In this document: one piece after another, positions 28,880 through 37,508 of the stretch | Numbering within the stretch: position 1 is the stretch's first letter | Layout of the letters: every line of letters begins with the position of its first letter | Assembly (NCBI RefSeq): GCF_900106045.1 | Contig: NZ_LT629802.1 | Location: 62,001 to 126,000 of the forward strand | Length of the DNA: 64,000 nucleotides | Reading direction: 5' to 3' | From: Pseudomonas mucidolens | GTDB lineage: Bacteria > Pseudomonadota > Gammaproteobacteria > Pseudomonadales > Pseudomonadaceae | Made by a program: the position numbers and the translations under genes | The notes under the pieces: model-generated | Seen by the model: only the letters and a program-made list of their open reading frames with translations | What the model was told of the DNA's origin: nothing | Databases searched by the model: none

Positions 28880-30475
28880 TTACTTCACCTGGGTGTTGGC
28901 GAAGTTATTGTTGGTCAGAGGGCTTTGGATATAACCCTCGACGTTCTTGCGCATGGCGGTGAACATTTTCGGGTACGCCATGGGAATCCACGGTTGGTCC
29001 TTGTCGAAAACGTCCAGCGCTTGTTCATAGAGTGCGGCGCGCTGAGCGGGTTCAGCGATGGCGCGCGCCTTGTCGATCAGCCCCTGAAACTCTTCGTTAC
29101 ACCAGCGGGCGTAGTTTTCGCCGTTTTTTGCTGCGTCGCAACTCAGGTTCGGCGTGAGGAAGTTATCCGGGTCGCCATTATCCCCGGCCCAGCCCGCTGA
29201 AACCATGTCGTGCTCGCCGGCTTTCGCGCGCTTGAGCATTTCGCCCCATTCCATGACCTTGATGTTGACCTTCAGGCCAATCTCGGCCAAATCCGCCTGC
29301 ATGCGCTGGGCGCCAAGCATCGGGCTGAGGTTGGTCGGGCCGCTGCCGTTGTGCGTGAACAAGGTAAATTCGGTGCCTTCGGGAACGCCGGCTTCCTTGA
29401 GCAGGGCGCGAGCCTTGTCCAGGTCGCGGGGCGGGTTCTTCAGCTTGTCGTTGAAGCCCAGCAAGGTCGGCGGGTACGGGCCGGTACCTACCACCGCGTT
29501 GCCTTTGCCGTACAGCACCTCGGTATAACCGGCCTTGTCGAACGCGATGTTGATCGCGTGCCGCACGCGGGCGTCGCTCATGTACTTGTGGGTGGTATTC
29601 ATGGCCGTGTAGCTGGTGGTCATGGCCGCCAGTTCACTGGCTTTCAGGTTCGGGTCTTGCTTGATGCTCGGCAGGTCATCGGGTTTTGGGTACAGCGCGA
29701 TCTGGCACTCGTTGGCCTTGAGTTTCTGCAGTCGCACATTGTTGTCGATGGCGATGGCCAGGATCAGCGGATCGGCTGGCGGCTTGCCACGGAAGTACTC
29801 CGGGTTGGCCTTGAAGCGCACTTGGGCGTCTTTCTGGTAGCGGCTAAAAATGAACGGTCCGGTACCGATCGGCTTGCTGTTGAGCTCGTCAGTCTTGCCG
29901 GCGGCGAGCAGCTTGTCAGCGTATTCGGCGGAGTGGATGGCGGTAAACGGCATTGCGACATCGGCCAGGAACGGTGCTTCGGGGCGCGTCAGGGTGAAGA
30001 CCACGGTGTGGTCATCAGTCTTCTCGACGCTTTTGAGCAGTTCCTTGAAGCCCATGCTTTCGAAATAGGGAAAACCGGTGGTGGATTTGTTGTGCCACGG
30101 ATGTTTCGGGTCCAGTTGACGCTGGAAGCTCCAGAGCACGTCGTCGGCATTCAGGTTGCGCGTGGGTTTGAAGTAGGCGGTGGTGTGGAACTTGACGTCA
30201 TCGCGCAGGTGGAAGGTGTAGGTCAGGCCGTCCTCACTGATATCCCAGGACTTGGCAAGTGCCGGCACGATCTCGGTGGTACCGGGCTTGAAGTCCACCA
30301 GGCGGTTGAACATGGTTTCGGCGGCGGCGTCGGCGGTGACAGCCGCGGTGTACAGGACCGGATCGAAGCCTTCCGGGCTGGCTTCGGTGCAGACCACCAG
30401 CGGCTTGGCCGAAACGCCGATGGCAACGCTCAACAGCGCAGCGGCAATGGCAGCTTGTAACGGGAGCATTTTCAT
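28880..30475 (-). CDS. dppA4: Periplasmic dipeptide-binding protein (DppA4-like)
   Basis: A 531-residue SBP_bac_5-family binding protein. A signal peptide (LPLQAAIAAALLSVAIGVSA) precedes KPLVVCTEASPEGFDPVLYT. Family motifs include TYTFHLRDDVKFHTTAYFKP, DDVLWSFQRQLDP, KPIGTGPFIFSRYQ and SAGWAGDNGDPDNFL, the last binding the peptide termini. AGAGGG precedes the ATG at 30475. It lies directly before dppB, and the gene order equals P. aeruginosa PA4500-PA4506, from which I take the name. It is similar to the protein at 32120-33721 over its whole length, so the two are paralogues with probably different dipeptide preferences. Confidence 0.88.
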   Translation of the reverse strand: MKMLPLQAAIAAALLSVAIGVSAKPLVVCTEASPEGFDPVLYTAAVTADAAAETMFNRLVDFKPGTTEIVPALAKSWDISEDGLTYTFHLRDDVKFHTTAYFKPTRNLNADDVLWSFQRQLDPKHPWHNKSTTGFPYFESMGFKELLKSVEKTDDHTVVFTLTRPEAPFLADVAMPFTAIHSAEYADKLLAAGKTDELNSKPIGTGPFIFSRYQKDAQVRFKANPEYFRGKPPADPLILAIAIDNNVRLQKLKANECQIALYPKPDDLPSIKQDPNLKASELAAMTTSYTAMNTTHKYMSDARVRHAINIAFDKAGYTEVLYGKGNAVVGTGPYPPTLLGFNDKLKNPPRDLDKARALLKEAGVPEGTEFTLFTHNGSGPTNLSPMLGAQRMQADLAEIGLKVNIKVMEWGEMLKRAKAGEHDMVSAGWAGDNGDPDNFLTPNLSCDAAKNGENYARWCNEEFQGLIDKARAIAEPAQRAALYEQALDVFDKDQPWIPMAYPKMFTAMRKNVEGYIQSPLTNNNFANTQVK

Positions 30476-30555
30476 CAAGAGCCCTCTGCAATCGATGGGA
30501 CCAGACAAATGTAGACGGCAGGCTCTTCCCGAGCCCGCCGTTTACCTGGTGCTGA

Positions 30556-31950
30556 TTAAAGAATGTTGAACGGGATGGTGGTTACCACACGGAGCTCTTT
30601 GATGCTGCCGTCGGACTGGTTCGCGCTGCCACGGTGTTCCACGTAGGTGGCACGAATCGCGGTTTCCTTGAGTGGGCCGCCTTGTACCGCGTAGCCGACA
30701 CCGACGCCGTATTCCTGGTGCTTCTCGTCGTCCTGGGACTGAATGCCATCGTAGGCAAATTTCGCCCGGCCACCGTTACCGGTGTAGTGGGTGCCGTCGA
30801 TGCCCCAGCCGCGAGCGGAGTAGATGTTGAACTTCAGGCCCGGTACGCCGTATTCGGCCATGTTGATGGCGTAGGCGACCTGGAAGGATTTCTCGTTCGG
30901 GCCGTTGAAGTCGGACGTCAGGGAGTTGGCCAGGTAGATGCCGTTGGTTTCGTGCAGGTAGTCGAAGTATTCGTTACCGTTCACGGCCTGGTAGGAGAAG
31001 GTCAGGCTGTGGGCTTGGTGAGCCAGGCCGAGGGACAGGGAGAAGGTATCGTTGTCGATTTCCCCCATCAGCTTTTTGCCTTCATCGACGGTTTTGTAGT
31101 AGTTGAAACCGGTGGTCAGTGCCAGCTCTTGGCTATCACCCAGTTGGTGGGCGGCACCGAAGTAATACTGGTTCCAGAAGTCCTTGACGTTGGCGCCGAA
31201 GAAGCTGGTCTTCAGGCTTTTGAACGGCTGGTAGTTCAAGCCGGCGGTGTAGACCTTGTCGGTCTCTGCGCCATTGCCGTATTCGGTACGGAATTTCGAC
31301 AGGCTCTGTTCGCTACGCGGCGAGACGCGGTCAAAAATACCGCCCTGGAACGACAGGTTGCTGAACTCCTGGCTGTCGATGCTTACGCCCTGGAAGCTTG
31401 ATGGCAGTGCACGGTTGCCGATGGTGTCGACGATGCCGCTGCTGAAGTTCTGACGACCGGCGGTCAAGGTGGTGTTCGAGACACGGAACTTGACGTTGGC
31501 CAGACCCAGCTTGCTCCACTGATCTACGGCATCGCCGTTGGAGTCAGCCAGGGTACGGTTGGAACCGCCTTTGATGTCGCGTCTGCTGCGGTCCAGGACC
31601 AGGGCGTTGTACACCGCCACTTCGGTGCTTACACCGACGGTGCCTTGGGTAAAGCCCGAGGTTGCGTTGACGATGGTGCCTTGAACCCAGTTTTCACGGC
31701 GACGGTCGGTAACGGTTTGACCGTGCTTCTGATAGGAGAAAGTGCCGCCCCGGTACTTCTGTTCATTGGAATACCAGTTACGCGTTTGACCGCCCAGGCT
31801 GAAATCCTCGATGAAGCCGTTGGCTTCACTCTGGGCGTTGGTGCTGGCCAGGGTGGTCGGTACGAAGTCTTGGCTTGCAGGTTCAGCATAGGCGGTCGCC
31901 GTGATGCTGCTGATGGCCAGGGCCAGAAGCGCTTTGTTGCTCAATTTCAT
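30556..31950 (-). CDS. opdP: OprD-family porin OpdP (dipeptide uptake)
   Basis: A 464-residue outer-membrane porin of the OprD/OccD family. It has a signal peptide (MKLSNKALLALAISSITATA), then FVPTTLASTNAQSEANGFIE and an 18-strand barrel with the OprD hallmarks GVSTEVAVYNALVLDR and TLTAGRQNF. Its position between two dipeptide-binding protein genes matches P. aeruginosa opdP (PA4501), a glycine-glutamate and dipeptide channel. The start is supported by AAAGGAGCTTCACC. It lets substrates across the outer membrane for DppA3 and DppA4. Confidence 0.9.
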   Translation of the reverse strand: MKLSNKALLALAISSITATAYAEPASQDFVPTTLASTNAQSEANGFIEDFSLGGQTRNWYSNEQKYRGGTFSYQKHGQTVTDRRRENWVQGTIVNATSGFTQGTVGVSTEVAVYNALVLDRSRRDIKGGSNRTLADSNGDAVDQWSKLGLANVKFRVSNTTLTAGRQNFSSGIVDTIGNRALPSSFQGVSIDSQEFSNLSFQGGIFDRVSPRSEQSLSKFRTEYGNGAETDKVYTAGLNYQPFKSLKTSFFGANVKDFWNQYYFGAAHQLGDSQELALTTGFNYYKTVDEGKKLMGEIDNDTFSLSLGLAHQAHSLTFSYQAVNGNEYFDYLHETNGIYLANSLTSDFNGPNEKSFQVAYAINMAEYGVPGLKFNIYSARGWGIDGTHYTGNGGRAKFAYDGIQSQDDEKHQEYGVGVGYAVQGGPLKETAIRATYVEHRGSANQSDGSIKELRVVTTIPFNIL

Positions 31951-31981
31951 CGGTGAAGCTCCTTTGGTTCTCTTTTTTTAT

Positions 31982-32005
31982 GCCGGTCTTTTTAGGTGGA
32001 CCGGC
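31982..32005. other. Hairpin in the opdP leader
   Basis: GCCGGTC and GACCGGC form a perfect 7-bp stem around a 10-base loop, about 32 bp upstream of the opdP ATG. No U-tract follows on either strand, so it is more likely a 5' mRNA stabiliser or processing site than a terminator. Confidence 0.5.
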
Positions 32006-32032
32006 TATTGGTTTGGAACTCTTTTCAGCAAT

Positions 32033-32044
32033 GCAAACGTTTGC
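32033..32044. promoter_or_regulatory. 12-bp palindrome GCAAACGTTTGC upstream of opdP
   Basis: A perfect 12-bp palindrome with the LacI/PurR-like centre AAACGTTT, in the dppA3-opdP gap. It lies 83 bp before the opdP ATG. A related half-site (GCGTTTGC) is at 32068-32075. It may be a regulator site for a promoter inside the operon; no cognate regulator is in the window. Confidence 0.4.
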
Positions 32045-32119
32045 CCTTTGTAATATGTCGAATTAAGGCTGCGCGTTTGCAGGAGAGACAGTTTCGCTCT
32101 CCGCAATCCGGTTGTTTTC

Positions 32120-33721
32120 TTATGGGGTGATAGTGACGCCCGAGAATACGTTGCGGCCGAAGGGGCTCACCTTGAAACCTTCGACTTTGGCGCTCAGCGG
32201 CTGGTTGACGGTGGAGTGGGCGATTGGTGTGATCGGCACCTGCTGCTTGAGCAGTTGCTGCGCCTGCTTGTACAGAACCGTTCGTTGTTCGCGGTCGGTG
32301 ACGACTTTGGCTTGCTTGATCAGCTTGTCGTACGCCGGGTCACACCACATGGAGTAGTTGTTCCCGCCGATGGCATCGCAGCTGTAGAGAGTGCCGAGCC
32401 AGTTGTCCGGGTCACCGTTGTCGCCGGTCCAGCCGATCAGGCTGACATCGTGTTCGCCGTTCTTGGTGCGCTTGATGTATTCGCCCCACTCATAGCTGAC
32501 GATCTTGACCTTGAGGCCGATCTTGGCCCAGTCGTTCTGCAGCATCTCGGCCATCAGCTTGGCGTTGGGGTTGTACGGACGTTGCACCGGCATGGCCCAC
32601 AGCGTGATCTCGGTACCTTCCTTCACGCCGGCGGCCTTGAGCAGTTCCTTGGCTTTTTCCGGGTTGTAGGCCGCATCCTTGATGGTGTCGTCGTAGGACC
32701 ATTGGGTCGGCGGCATGGCGTTGACCGCCAGTTGCCCCGCGCCCTGATACACCGCGTCCAGAATGCTCTGCTTGTTCACCGCCATGTCCAGGGCCTGGCG
32801 CACTTCGAGCTGGTCGAAGGGTTTGTGCCGCACGTTGTAGGAGATGTAGCCGAGGTTGAAGCCGGGCTTGGTCAGCAGTTGCAGTTTCGGGTCGGCCTTG
32901 AGGGCTTCGACATCGGCCGGGCGCGGATGCAAGGTGATCTGGCATTCGTTGGCCTTGAGCTTCTGCACGCGCACCGAGGCGTCGGTGTTGATGGAGAAAA
33001 TCAGTTGGTCGAGCTTGACCCGGCTCGGGTCCCAATACTGTTTGTTGGCGATATAGCGGATCTGCGAGTCTTTCTGGTAACGCTGGAACACGAACGGCCC
33101 GGTGCCGATCGGCTTTTGGTTGATGTCGCTGGGCTTTCCGGTCTTGAGCAAATGCTCGGCGTATTCGGCCGACAGAATCGCGGCGAAGCTCATCGCGATA
33201 TTCTGGATAAACGCAGCATCCACCGTGTTCAACGTCATCACCACGGTGTGCGGGTCGGTTTTTTCGACCTTGGCGATGTTCTTATTCAGGCTCATCCCGT
33301 TGAAGTATGGAAACTCGGTGGGGTAGGCCTTACGGAACGGATCGTCTTTGTTGATCATCCGGTTGAACGTGAACAGTACGTCGTCAGCCGAGAATTCACG
33401 AGTGGGCTTGAAGTACGAGGTGGTATGGAATTTGACGCCTTCGCGCAGGTGGAAGGTATACGTCAGGCCATCTTCGGACACATCCCATTTGGTGGCCAAG
33501 CCAGGAATCACGGCGGTGCCGCCGCGCTCGAACTGGCTAAGACGGTTGAACATGGTTTCGGCCGAGGCATCGAAGTCTGTTCCGGTGGTGTACTGGCCTG
33601 GATCGAAACCGGCCGGGCTCCCTTCGGAGCAGAACACCAGATTAGTCGCCGCTTGGGCGAAAGGTGCAGCGGCCATTAAACCGGCGCTGACTAAAAACGG
33701 AATGACTGCGTGTTTAAGCAT
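32120..33721 (-). CDS. dppA3: Periplasmic dipeptide-binding protein (DppA3-like)
   Basis: A 533-residue SBP_bac_5 binding protein, first gene of the dpp operon. A signal peptide (MLKHAVIPFLVSAGLMAAAP, cleaved near AQA-ATN) is followed by LVFCSEGSPAGFDPGQYTTG. Motifs include DVLFTFNRMINKDDPF, KPIGTGPFVFQRYQKDS and SLIGWTGDNGDPDNWLGT. GAGGCCAAC precedes the ATG at 33721. Synteny with PA4500-PA4506 suggests DppA3, whose operon in P. aeruginosa is repressed by PsdR. No psdR gene is in this window. Confidence 0.88.
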   Translation of the reverse strand: MLKHAVIPFLVSAGLMAAAPFAQAATNLVFCSEGSPAGFDPGQYTTGTDFDASAETMFNRLSQFERGGTAVIPGLATKWDVSEDGLTYTFHLREGVKFHTTSYFKPTREFSADDVLFTFNRMINKDDPFRKAYPTEFPYFNGMSLNKNIAKVEKTDPHTVVMTLNTVDAAFIQNIAMSFAAILSAEYAEHLLKTGKPSDINQKPIGTGPFVFQRYQKDSQIRYIANKQYWDPSRVKLDQLIFSINTDASVRVQKLKANECQITLHPRPADVEALKADPKLQLLTKPGFNLGYISYNVRHKPFDQLEVRQALDMAVNKQSILDAVYQGAGQLAVNAMPPTQWSYDDTIKDAAYNPEKAKELLKAAGVKEGTEITLWAMPVQRPYNPNAKLMAEMLQNDWAKIGLKVKIVSYEWGEYIKRTKNGEHDVSLIGWTGDNGDPDNWLGTLYSCDAIGGNNYSMWCDPAYDKLIKQAKVVTDREQRTVLYKQAQQLLKQQVPITPIAHSTVNQPLSAKVEGFKVSPFGRNVFSGVTITP

Positions 33722-33844
33722 GTTGGCCTCATGATTTGTTGTCATTTTTGGTAGTGAGGGCGACCTCGTGAGTCGACCTGCGGATACTTATGCAGGCCCC
33801 ATACCCATTGCAAGATGTTGATAGGCTACAAATCCTAAACAGTG

Positions 33845-33856
33845 GTACGAACGTAC
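33845..33856. promoter_or_regulatory. GTACG-AA-CGTAC inverted repeat upstream of dppA3
   Basis: A perfect 5-bp inverted repeat with a 2-bp spacer, about 125 bp upstream of the dppA3 start. Its position suits an operator of the dpp operon, but no consensus is known to me that it matches. Confidence 0.3.
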
Positions 33857-33859
33857 AAG

Positions 33860-34506
33860 AATGTCGCATCTGTATAACTTTCGACACAAAATCGTGTTTT
33901 TTGCGGTTTTTTCCGGTGCGCGACATGCACCTGAAGTGCTCAGTAGAGCGGTTCTGTGCACCTTGCTGGGGCGCGGCTGTTACTTAATCAGACTCGCGAC
34001 AACGAACGAGGACAGTCCGCGGGCGCTGATCTGGAAGCGCTGGACATCTGGAAGTGCGGGCGGGAAAACCGCCAATGCTCGAACGGGTTAAGTAGGTTAT
34101 TGTTTTTAAAGTTTTTTTAATAAATCTGATACCACTTGCTGGGGCGTGGCGATTGACCTTGATTTGACTTGCCGCCGTGCATTTCTGGACGTCGGTCTAG
34201 GTTTTTTTTGCGGCGTGCTGCGCTCGACTGCGGCACAAGGGCGGAGCACACCGAAGCTGTTATTCAGGGCATCGCTGATCGCCGATGACACCCGGATTTA
34301 CGGCTTCCTGCCGACCGACGGGGCGCGGGATTGACGGGGCTCTGCATGACGAAGGTCCGCAGGTTGACGGTGATACCCAGTGCAACCGCTGCTTCTTTTG
34401 GTAGCGCCCGGGCATCGAGCGCATTCCAGAGCGTTTGCTGAGTATTTTTACGATAAGACCACTGGCCTGGGGCGGAGCATTCAGCGCCAATCGTCCGACG
34501 CTTCGC
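33860..34506. other. Long gap without a confident gene; possible decayed reading frames
   Basis: Between dppA3 and the SIMPL gene I see no complete gene. On the minus strand an open frame from about 34525 to 34275 reads protein-like (GQWSYRKNTQQTLWNALDAR, then PKEAAVALGITVNL) but begins inside the terminator of the next gene. The plus strand at 34146-34334 has a 62-codon frame (FFCGVLRSTAAQ, IADDTRIYGFLP). They overlap, and neither has a convincing ribosome binding site. A T-rich tract (34098-34120) could end transcripts. Decayed gene, intergenic repeat and chance are all possible. Confidence 0.35.
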
Positions 34507-34536
34507 AAAAAAAAGGCGGTCACCTGGGTGACCGCC
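34507..34536 (-). terminator. Terminator of the SIMPL gene
   Basis: GGCGGTCACC-TG-GGTGACCGCC, a perfect 10-bp stem. On the minus strand it is followed by eight T residues, 20 bp after the stop codon of the SIMPL-domain gene. Confidence 0.92.
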
Positions 34537-34555
34537 GTTGCTTACCTGCTTGGGG

Positions 34556-35272
34556 TCAAGGCAGTTGGACTTCGATCACACCGTCGGCGCTCATGCTGAC
34601 CTGGCTGGTGCCAGCCTCGACTTGCGGAGTCGGCGCTGAATCCATGGCTTCAGCTTTCATCATCATGGCGCCGCCACGGGCGTAGGGTTGTGGATAACCG
34701 TTGGTGTTGAAGTTCAGGTTAACAATCTTGTAACCCTTGCCGCCCAACGCATCGGTAGCCAGTTGCGCGCGCGCCTTGAACGCGTTGACCGCTTCCTTGA
34801 GCAGGGCGTCCTCGCTGGCCTTGCGGGTCGGGTTGGCGATGGCGAAGTCCATGCTGTCCATCTTCAGGGTGCTGAGCATTTCCCCGGTGAGCTTGGACAG
34901 CGCGGCAAAGTCCGAGCTTTCCATGCGCAGCTCGGCGCGTTCACGCCAGCCGGTGATCTTCTGGTTCTTGTTGTCGTAGATCGGGTAGCTGTTGCGGCTG
35001 CCCTGGCGCAAGGTGATGCCTTTGACTTCGCGGGCCTGGGCCAGCGCCTTGTTCATGGACGTGGTGATCTCGGCGGCCAGCTTGCCCGGATCGGTGTTCT
35101 GGGCCTCGGTGTAAAGCGTGACGATCATCTGGTCACGAGCCACTTCCTGGCTGACTTCGGCACGCAGGGAAATCTGGTTGTAATGCAGCGTGTCGGCAGC
35201 CAGCGCGGGCAGGCTGGCGACGGTGCCCATGCCAAGCGCGATAAGGGCGGCACTGCGAGTGAAACGAGTCAT
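34556..35272 (-). CDS. Periplasmic SIMPL-domain (DUF541) protein
   Basis: A 238-residue exported protein of the SIMPL/DUF541 family (YggE-like). The signal peptide (RSAALIALGMGTVASLPALA) is cleaved near ALA-ADT. The mature protein shows the family pattern YNQISLRAEVSQEVARDQMI, SMNKALAQAREVKGI and a C-terminal GVIEVQLP. YggE has been linked to oxidative stress and outer-membrane homeostasis, but the biochemical function is unsettled. It stands between the dpp operon and roxSR, as in P. aeruginosa (PA4495). It is monocistronic with its own terminator. Confidence 0.88.
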   Translation of the reverse strand: MTRFTRSAALIALGMGTVASLPALAADTLHYNQISLRAEVSQEVARDQMIVTLYTEAQNTDPGKLAAEITTSMNKALAQAREVKGITLRQGSRNSYPIYDNKNQKITGWRERAELRMESSDFAALSKLTGEMLSTLKMDSMDFAIANPTRKASEDALLKEAVNAFKARAQLATDALGGKGYKIVNLNFNTNGYPQPYARGGAMMMKAEAMDSAPTPQVEAGTSQVSMSADGVIEVQLP

Positions 35273-35496
35273 GGAAGCTCCTTGATGTGATCGTGTTCGG
35301 TAAGACTGTAGACGGGTGGGTGGGGTTCATCGGGTTACAAACTCTCTACACTTGAATAAGGTGCCGACGAACGGTCAAACTTGACCTTCCATTCACCCGT
35401 GCATGACCTGCGTCAAAGGGCCACACGCGCGCTGCCTGTACTGTTGCTTCGTTTATACTCGGTGCGATCCGCCTGGAGCGCTCATCAGGAGAGCTC

Positions 35497-36759
35497 ATGC
35501 TCGCCCCTCTACAATTGACTTCCGCCACTCGCCAGAACCTCTGGCGCCTGACGTTTATCCGAACCCTGGTGCTGGCTGCGCAGGCGGGTTCCGTCGGACT
35601 TGCCTACTGGCTTGAGCTGTTGCCATTACCGTGGCTGCAGCTGGCCGTGACCCTGGCCTTTTCCACCGTGTTGTGTGTGTTCACTGCCATTCGCTTGCGG
35701 ACTACCTGGCCGGTGACCGAACTGGAATACGCTCTGCAACTGGCTTGTGACTTGTTTATCCACAGCGCGCTGTTGTATTTCTCCGGTGGCTCGACCAATC
35801 CTTTTGTTTCCTACTATCTGGTGCCGCTGACCATTGCCGCCGTGACGCTGCCATGGCGCTATTCGGTGGTGTTGTCGGGCATCGCACTCACGCTGTACAC
35901 CCTGCTGTTGGCACAGTTCTACCCGTTGCAGACCTTTCCTATCGCCCGTGAGAATCTGCAGATCTACGGCATGTGGCTGAGTTTTGCCCTGGCGGCCGCG
36001 GTGATCACGTTCTTCGCCGCCCGCATGGCGGAGGAGCTGCGACGCCAGGAAGAACTGCGTGCCATCCGCCGCGAAGAAGGCTTGCGCGACCAGCAGTTGC
36101 TGGCGGTCGCCACCCAGGCCGCCGGGGCGGCGCATGAATTGGGCACACCGCTGGCGACCATGAGCGTGTTGCTCAAGGAAATGCGCCAGGATCACCATGA
36201 CCCGGCGCTGCAAGACGATCTCGAGGTGCTGCAGGAGCAGGTCAAGCAGTGCAAGCAGACCTTGCAGCAACTGGTGCGTGCCGCTGAAGCCAATCGTCGC
36301 CTGGCGGTGGATATGCAAGATGTCACGCAATGGCTGGATGAGGCGCTGAACCGCTGGCACCTGATGCGGCCCGAAGCCAGTTACCGTTTTCAACTGCTGG
36401 GGCAGGGCACGGTGCCGCGCATGGCGCCGCCGCCGGACTTGACCCAGGCGTTGCTGAACCTGTTGAACAACGCCGCCGACGCCTGTCCGGAAGGGCTGGA
36501 AGTGCAATTGGACTGGGACGCGGAAAATCTCACCATCAGCATTCGCGACCACGGCGCCGGTGTGCCGCTGGCCATTGCCGAACAAATCGGCAAGCCATTC
36601 TTTACTACCAAGGGCAAAGGTTTCGGCCTGGGCCTGTTTTTGAGCAAGGCCAGCGTGACCCGCGCCGGCGGCTCCGTGAAACTTTACCCCCATGAGGAAG
36701 GCGGCACGCTCACCGAGCTGCGCCTGCCCCGTGTCGTCCGAGGAGACATCGATGAGTGA
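35497..36759 (+). CDS. roxS: Redox sensor histidine kinase RoxS (RegB/PrrB family)
   Basis: A 420-residue inner-membrane kinase with six transmembrane segments (about 20-175). The quinone-sensing motif of RegB is present as GGSTNPF (97-103). The phospho-acceptor box is AAHELGTPLATM (H213). The redox-active cysteine of the dimerisation helix is C252 in VKQCKQTL, equivalent to RegB C265. The ATP domain has LNLLNNAADACPEG (N box), DHGAGVP and GFGLGLFLSKA. It senses respiratory redox state and phosphorylates RoxR, controlling cyanide-insensitive oxidase and related respiratory genes in other Pseudomonas. AGGAGAGCTC precedes the ATG. It overlaps roxR by 8 bp. Confidence 0.93.
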   Translation: MLAPLQLTSATRQNLWRLTFIRTLVLAAQAGSVGLAYWLELLPLPWLQLAVTLAFSTVLCVFTAIRLRTTWPVTELEYALQLACDLFIHSALLYFSGGSTNPFVSYYLVPLTIAAVTLPWRYSVVLSGIALTLYTLLLAQFYPLQTFPIARENLQIYGMWLSFALAAAVITFFAARMAEELRRQEELRAIRREEGLRDQQLLAVATQAAGAAHELGTPLATMSVLLKEMRQDHHDPALQDDLEVLQEQVKQCKQTLQQLVRAAEANRRLAVDMQDVTQWLDEALNRWHLMRPEASYRFQLLGQGTVPRMAPPPDLTQALLNLLNNAADACPEGLEVQLDWDAENLTISIRDHGAGVPLAIAEQIGKPFFTTKGKGFGLGLFLSKASVTRAGGSVKLYPHEEGGTLTELRLPRVVRGDIDE

Positions 36760-37312
36760 CGAGATCCAAGTCGAAGGCGAAGAACTGCCGCACCTGTTGC
36801 TGGTAGATGACGACGCTACCTTTACCCGGGTCATGGCCCGTGCCATGAGCCGACGCGGTTTTCGCGTCAGCACGGCGAGTTCGGCCGAGGAAGGCCTGAC
36901 CATCGCCCAGGCCGACCTGCCGGATTACGCCGCGCTGGACCTGAAAATGGACGGTGACTCCGGACTGGTGCTGTTGCCCAAGCTGCTGGAGCTGGACCCG
37001 GAAATGCGCGTGCTGATCCTCACCGGGTATTCCAGCATCGCCACCGCCGTCGAGGCCATCAAGCGCGGCGCCTGCAACTACCTGTGCAAGCCGGCTGACG
37101 CCGATGATGTACTGGCCGCGCTGCTGTCCGAGCATGCCGACCTCGACACCCTGGTGCCGGAAAACCCGATGTCGGTCGATCGCTTGCAGTGGGAGCATAT
37201 CCAGCGCGTGCTGACCGAGCATGAAGGCAATATCTCCGCCACCGCCCGCGCCCTGGGCATGCACCGCCGAACCTTGCAGCGCAAGTTGCAAAAGCGTCCG
37301 GTACGTCGTTGA
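36752..37312 (+). CDS. roxR: Redox response regulator RoxR (RegA/PrrA family)
   Basis: A 186-residue two-domain regulator. The receiver domain has the acidic pocket LLLVDDDATF (D19-D21), phospho-aspartate D63 in ALDLKMDGDSG, the threonine in LILTGYSS and the lysine in YLCKPAD. A short Fis-like helix-turn-helix closes the protein (GNISATARALGMHRRTLQRK). This is the RegA class. The start is the ATG at 36752 within ATGAGTGA, overlapping the roxS stop, so translation is coupled; AGGAGACATCG lies just upstream. Confidence 0.95.
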   Translation: MSDEIQVEGEELPHLLLVDDDATFTRVMARAMSRRGFRVSTASSAEEGLTIAQADLPDYAALDLKMDGDSGLVLLPKLLELDPEMRVLILTGYSSIATAVEAIKRGACNYLCKPADADDVLAALLSEHADLDTLVPENPMSVDRLQWEHIQRVLTEHEGNISATARALGMHRRTLQRKLQKRPVRR

Positions 37313-37345
37313 AACGGGCTCGATCGGTTTGGTAGGTGGGATTTT

Positions 37346-37434
37346 TGTGGGAGCGGGCTTGCTCGCGATAGCGGTGGGTCAGTTGATGAATACTTGACTG
37401 ACACCGCGCTATCGCGAGCAAGCCCGCTCTCACA
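37346..37434. repeat. REP doublet (REPIN)
   Basis: Arms TGTGGGAGCGGGCTTGCTCG and CGAGCAAGCCCGCTCTCACA face each other around a core with an inner inverted repeat (ATAGCGGTG / CACCGCGCTAT with CAGT...ACTG). It lies 33 bp after roxR and 20 bp before its terminator hairpin. Confidence 0.88.
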
Positions 37435-37455
37435 TTTGATAAGCGTAAACCCAAT

Positions 37456-37491
37456 AAAAAGCCCGGCTGATCACCGATCAGCCGGGCTTTT
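37456..37491. terminator. Bidirectional terminator between roxR and zapG
   Basis: AAAAGCCCGGCTGATC-ACC-GATCAGCCGGGCTTTT, a 16-bp perfect stem with A and T flanks, so it can terminate both converging transcripts. Confidence 0.93.
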
Positions 37492-37508
37492 GTATCGCGT
37501 GAAGCGAC

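Noticed and set aside
32216..33679. A 487-codon open frame opposite dppA3
   Set aside because: It mirrors the coding periodicity of dppA3 and has no ribosome binding site or recognisable domain.
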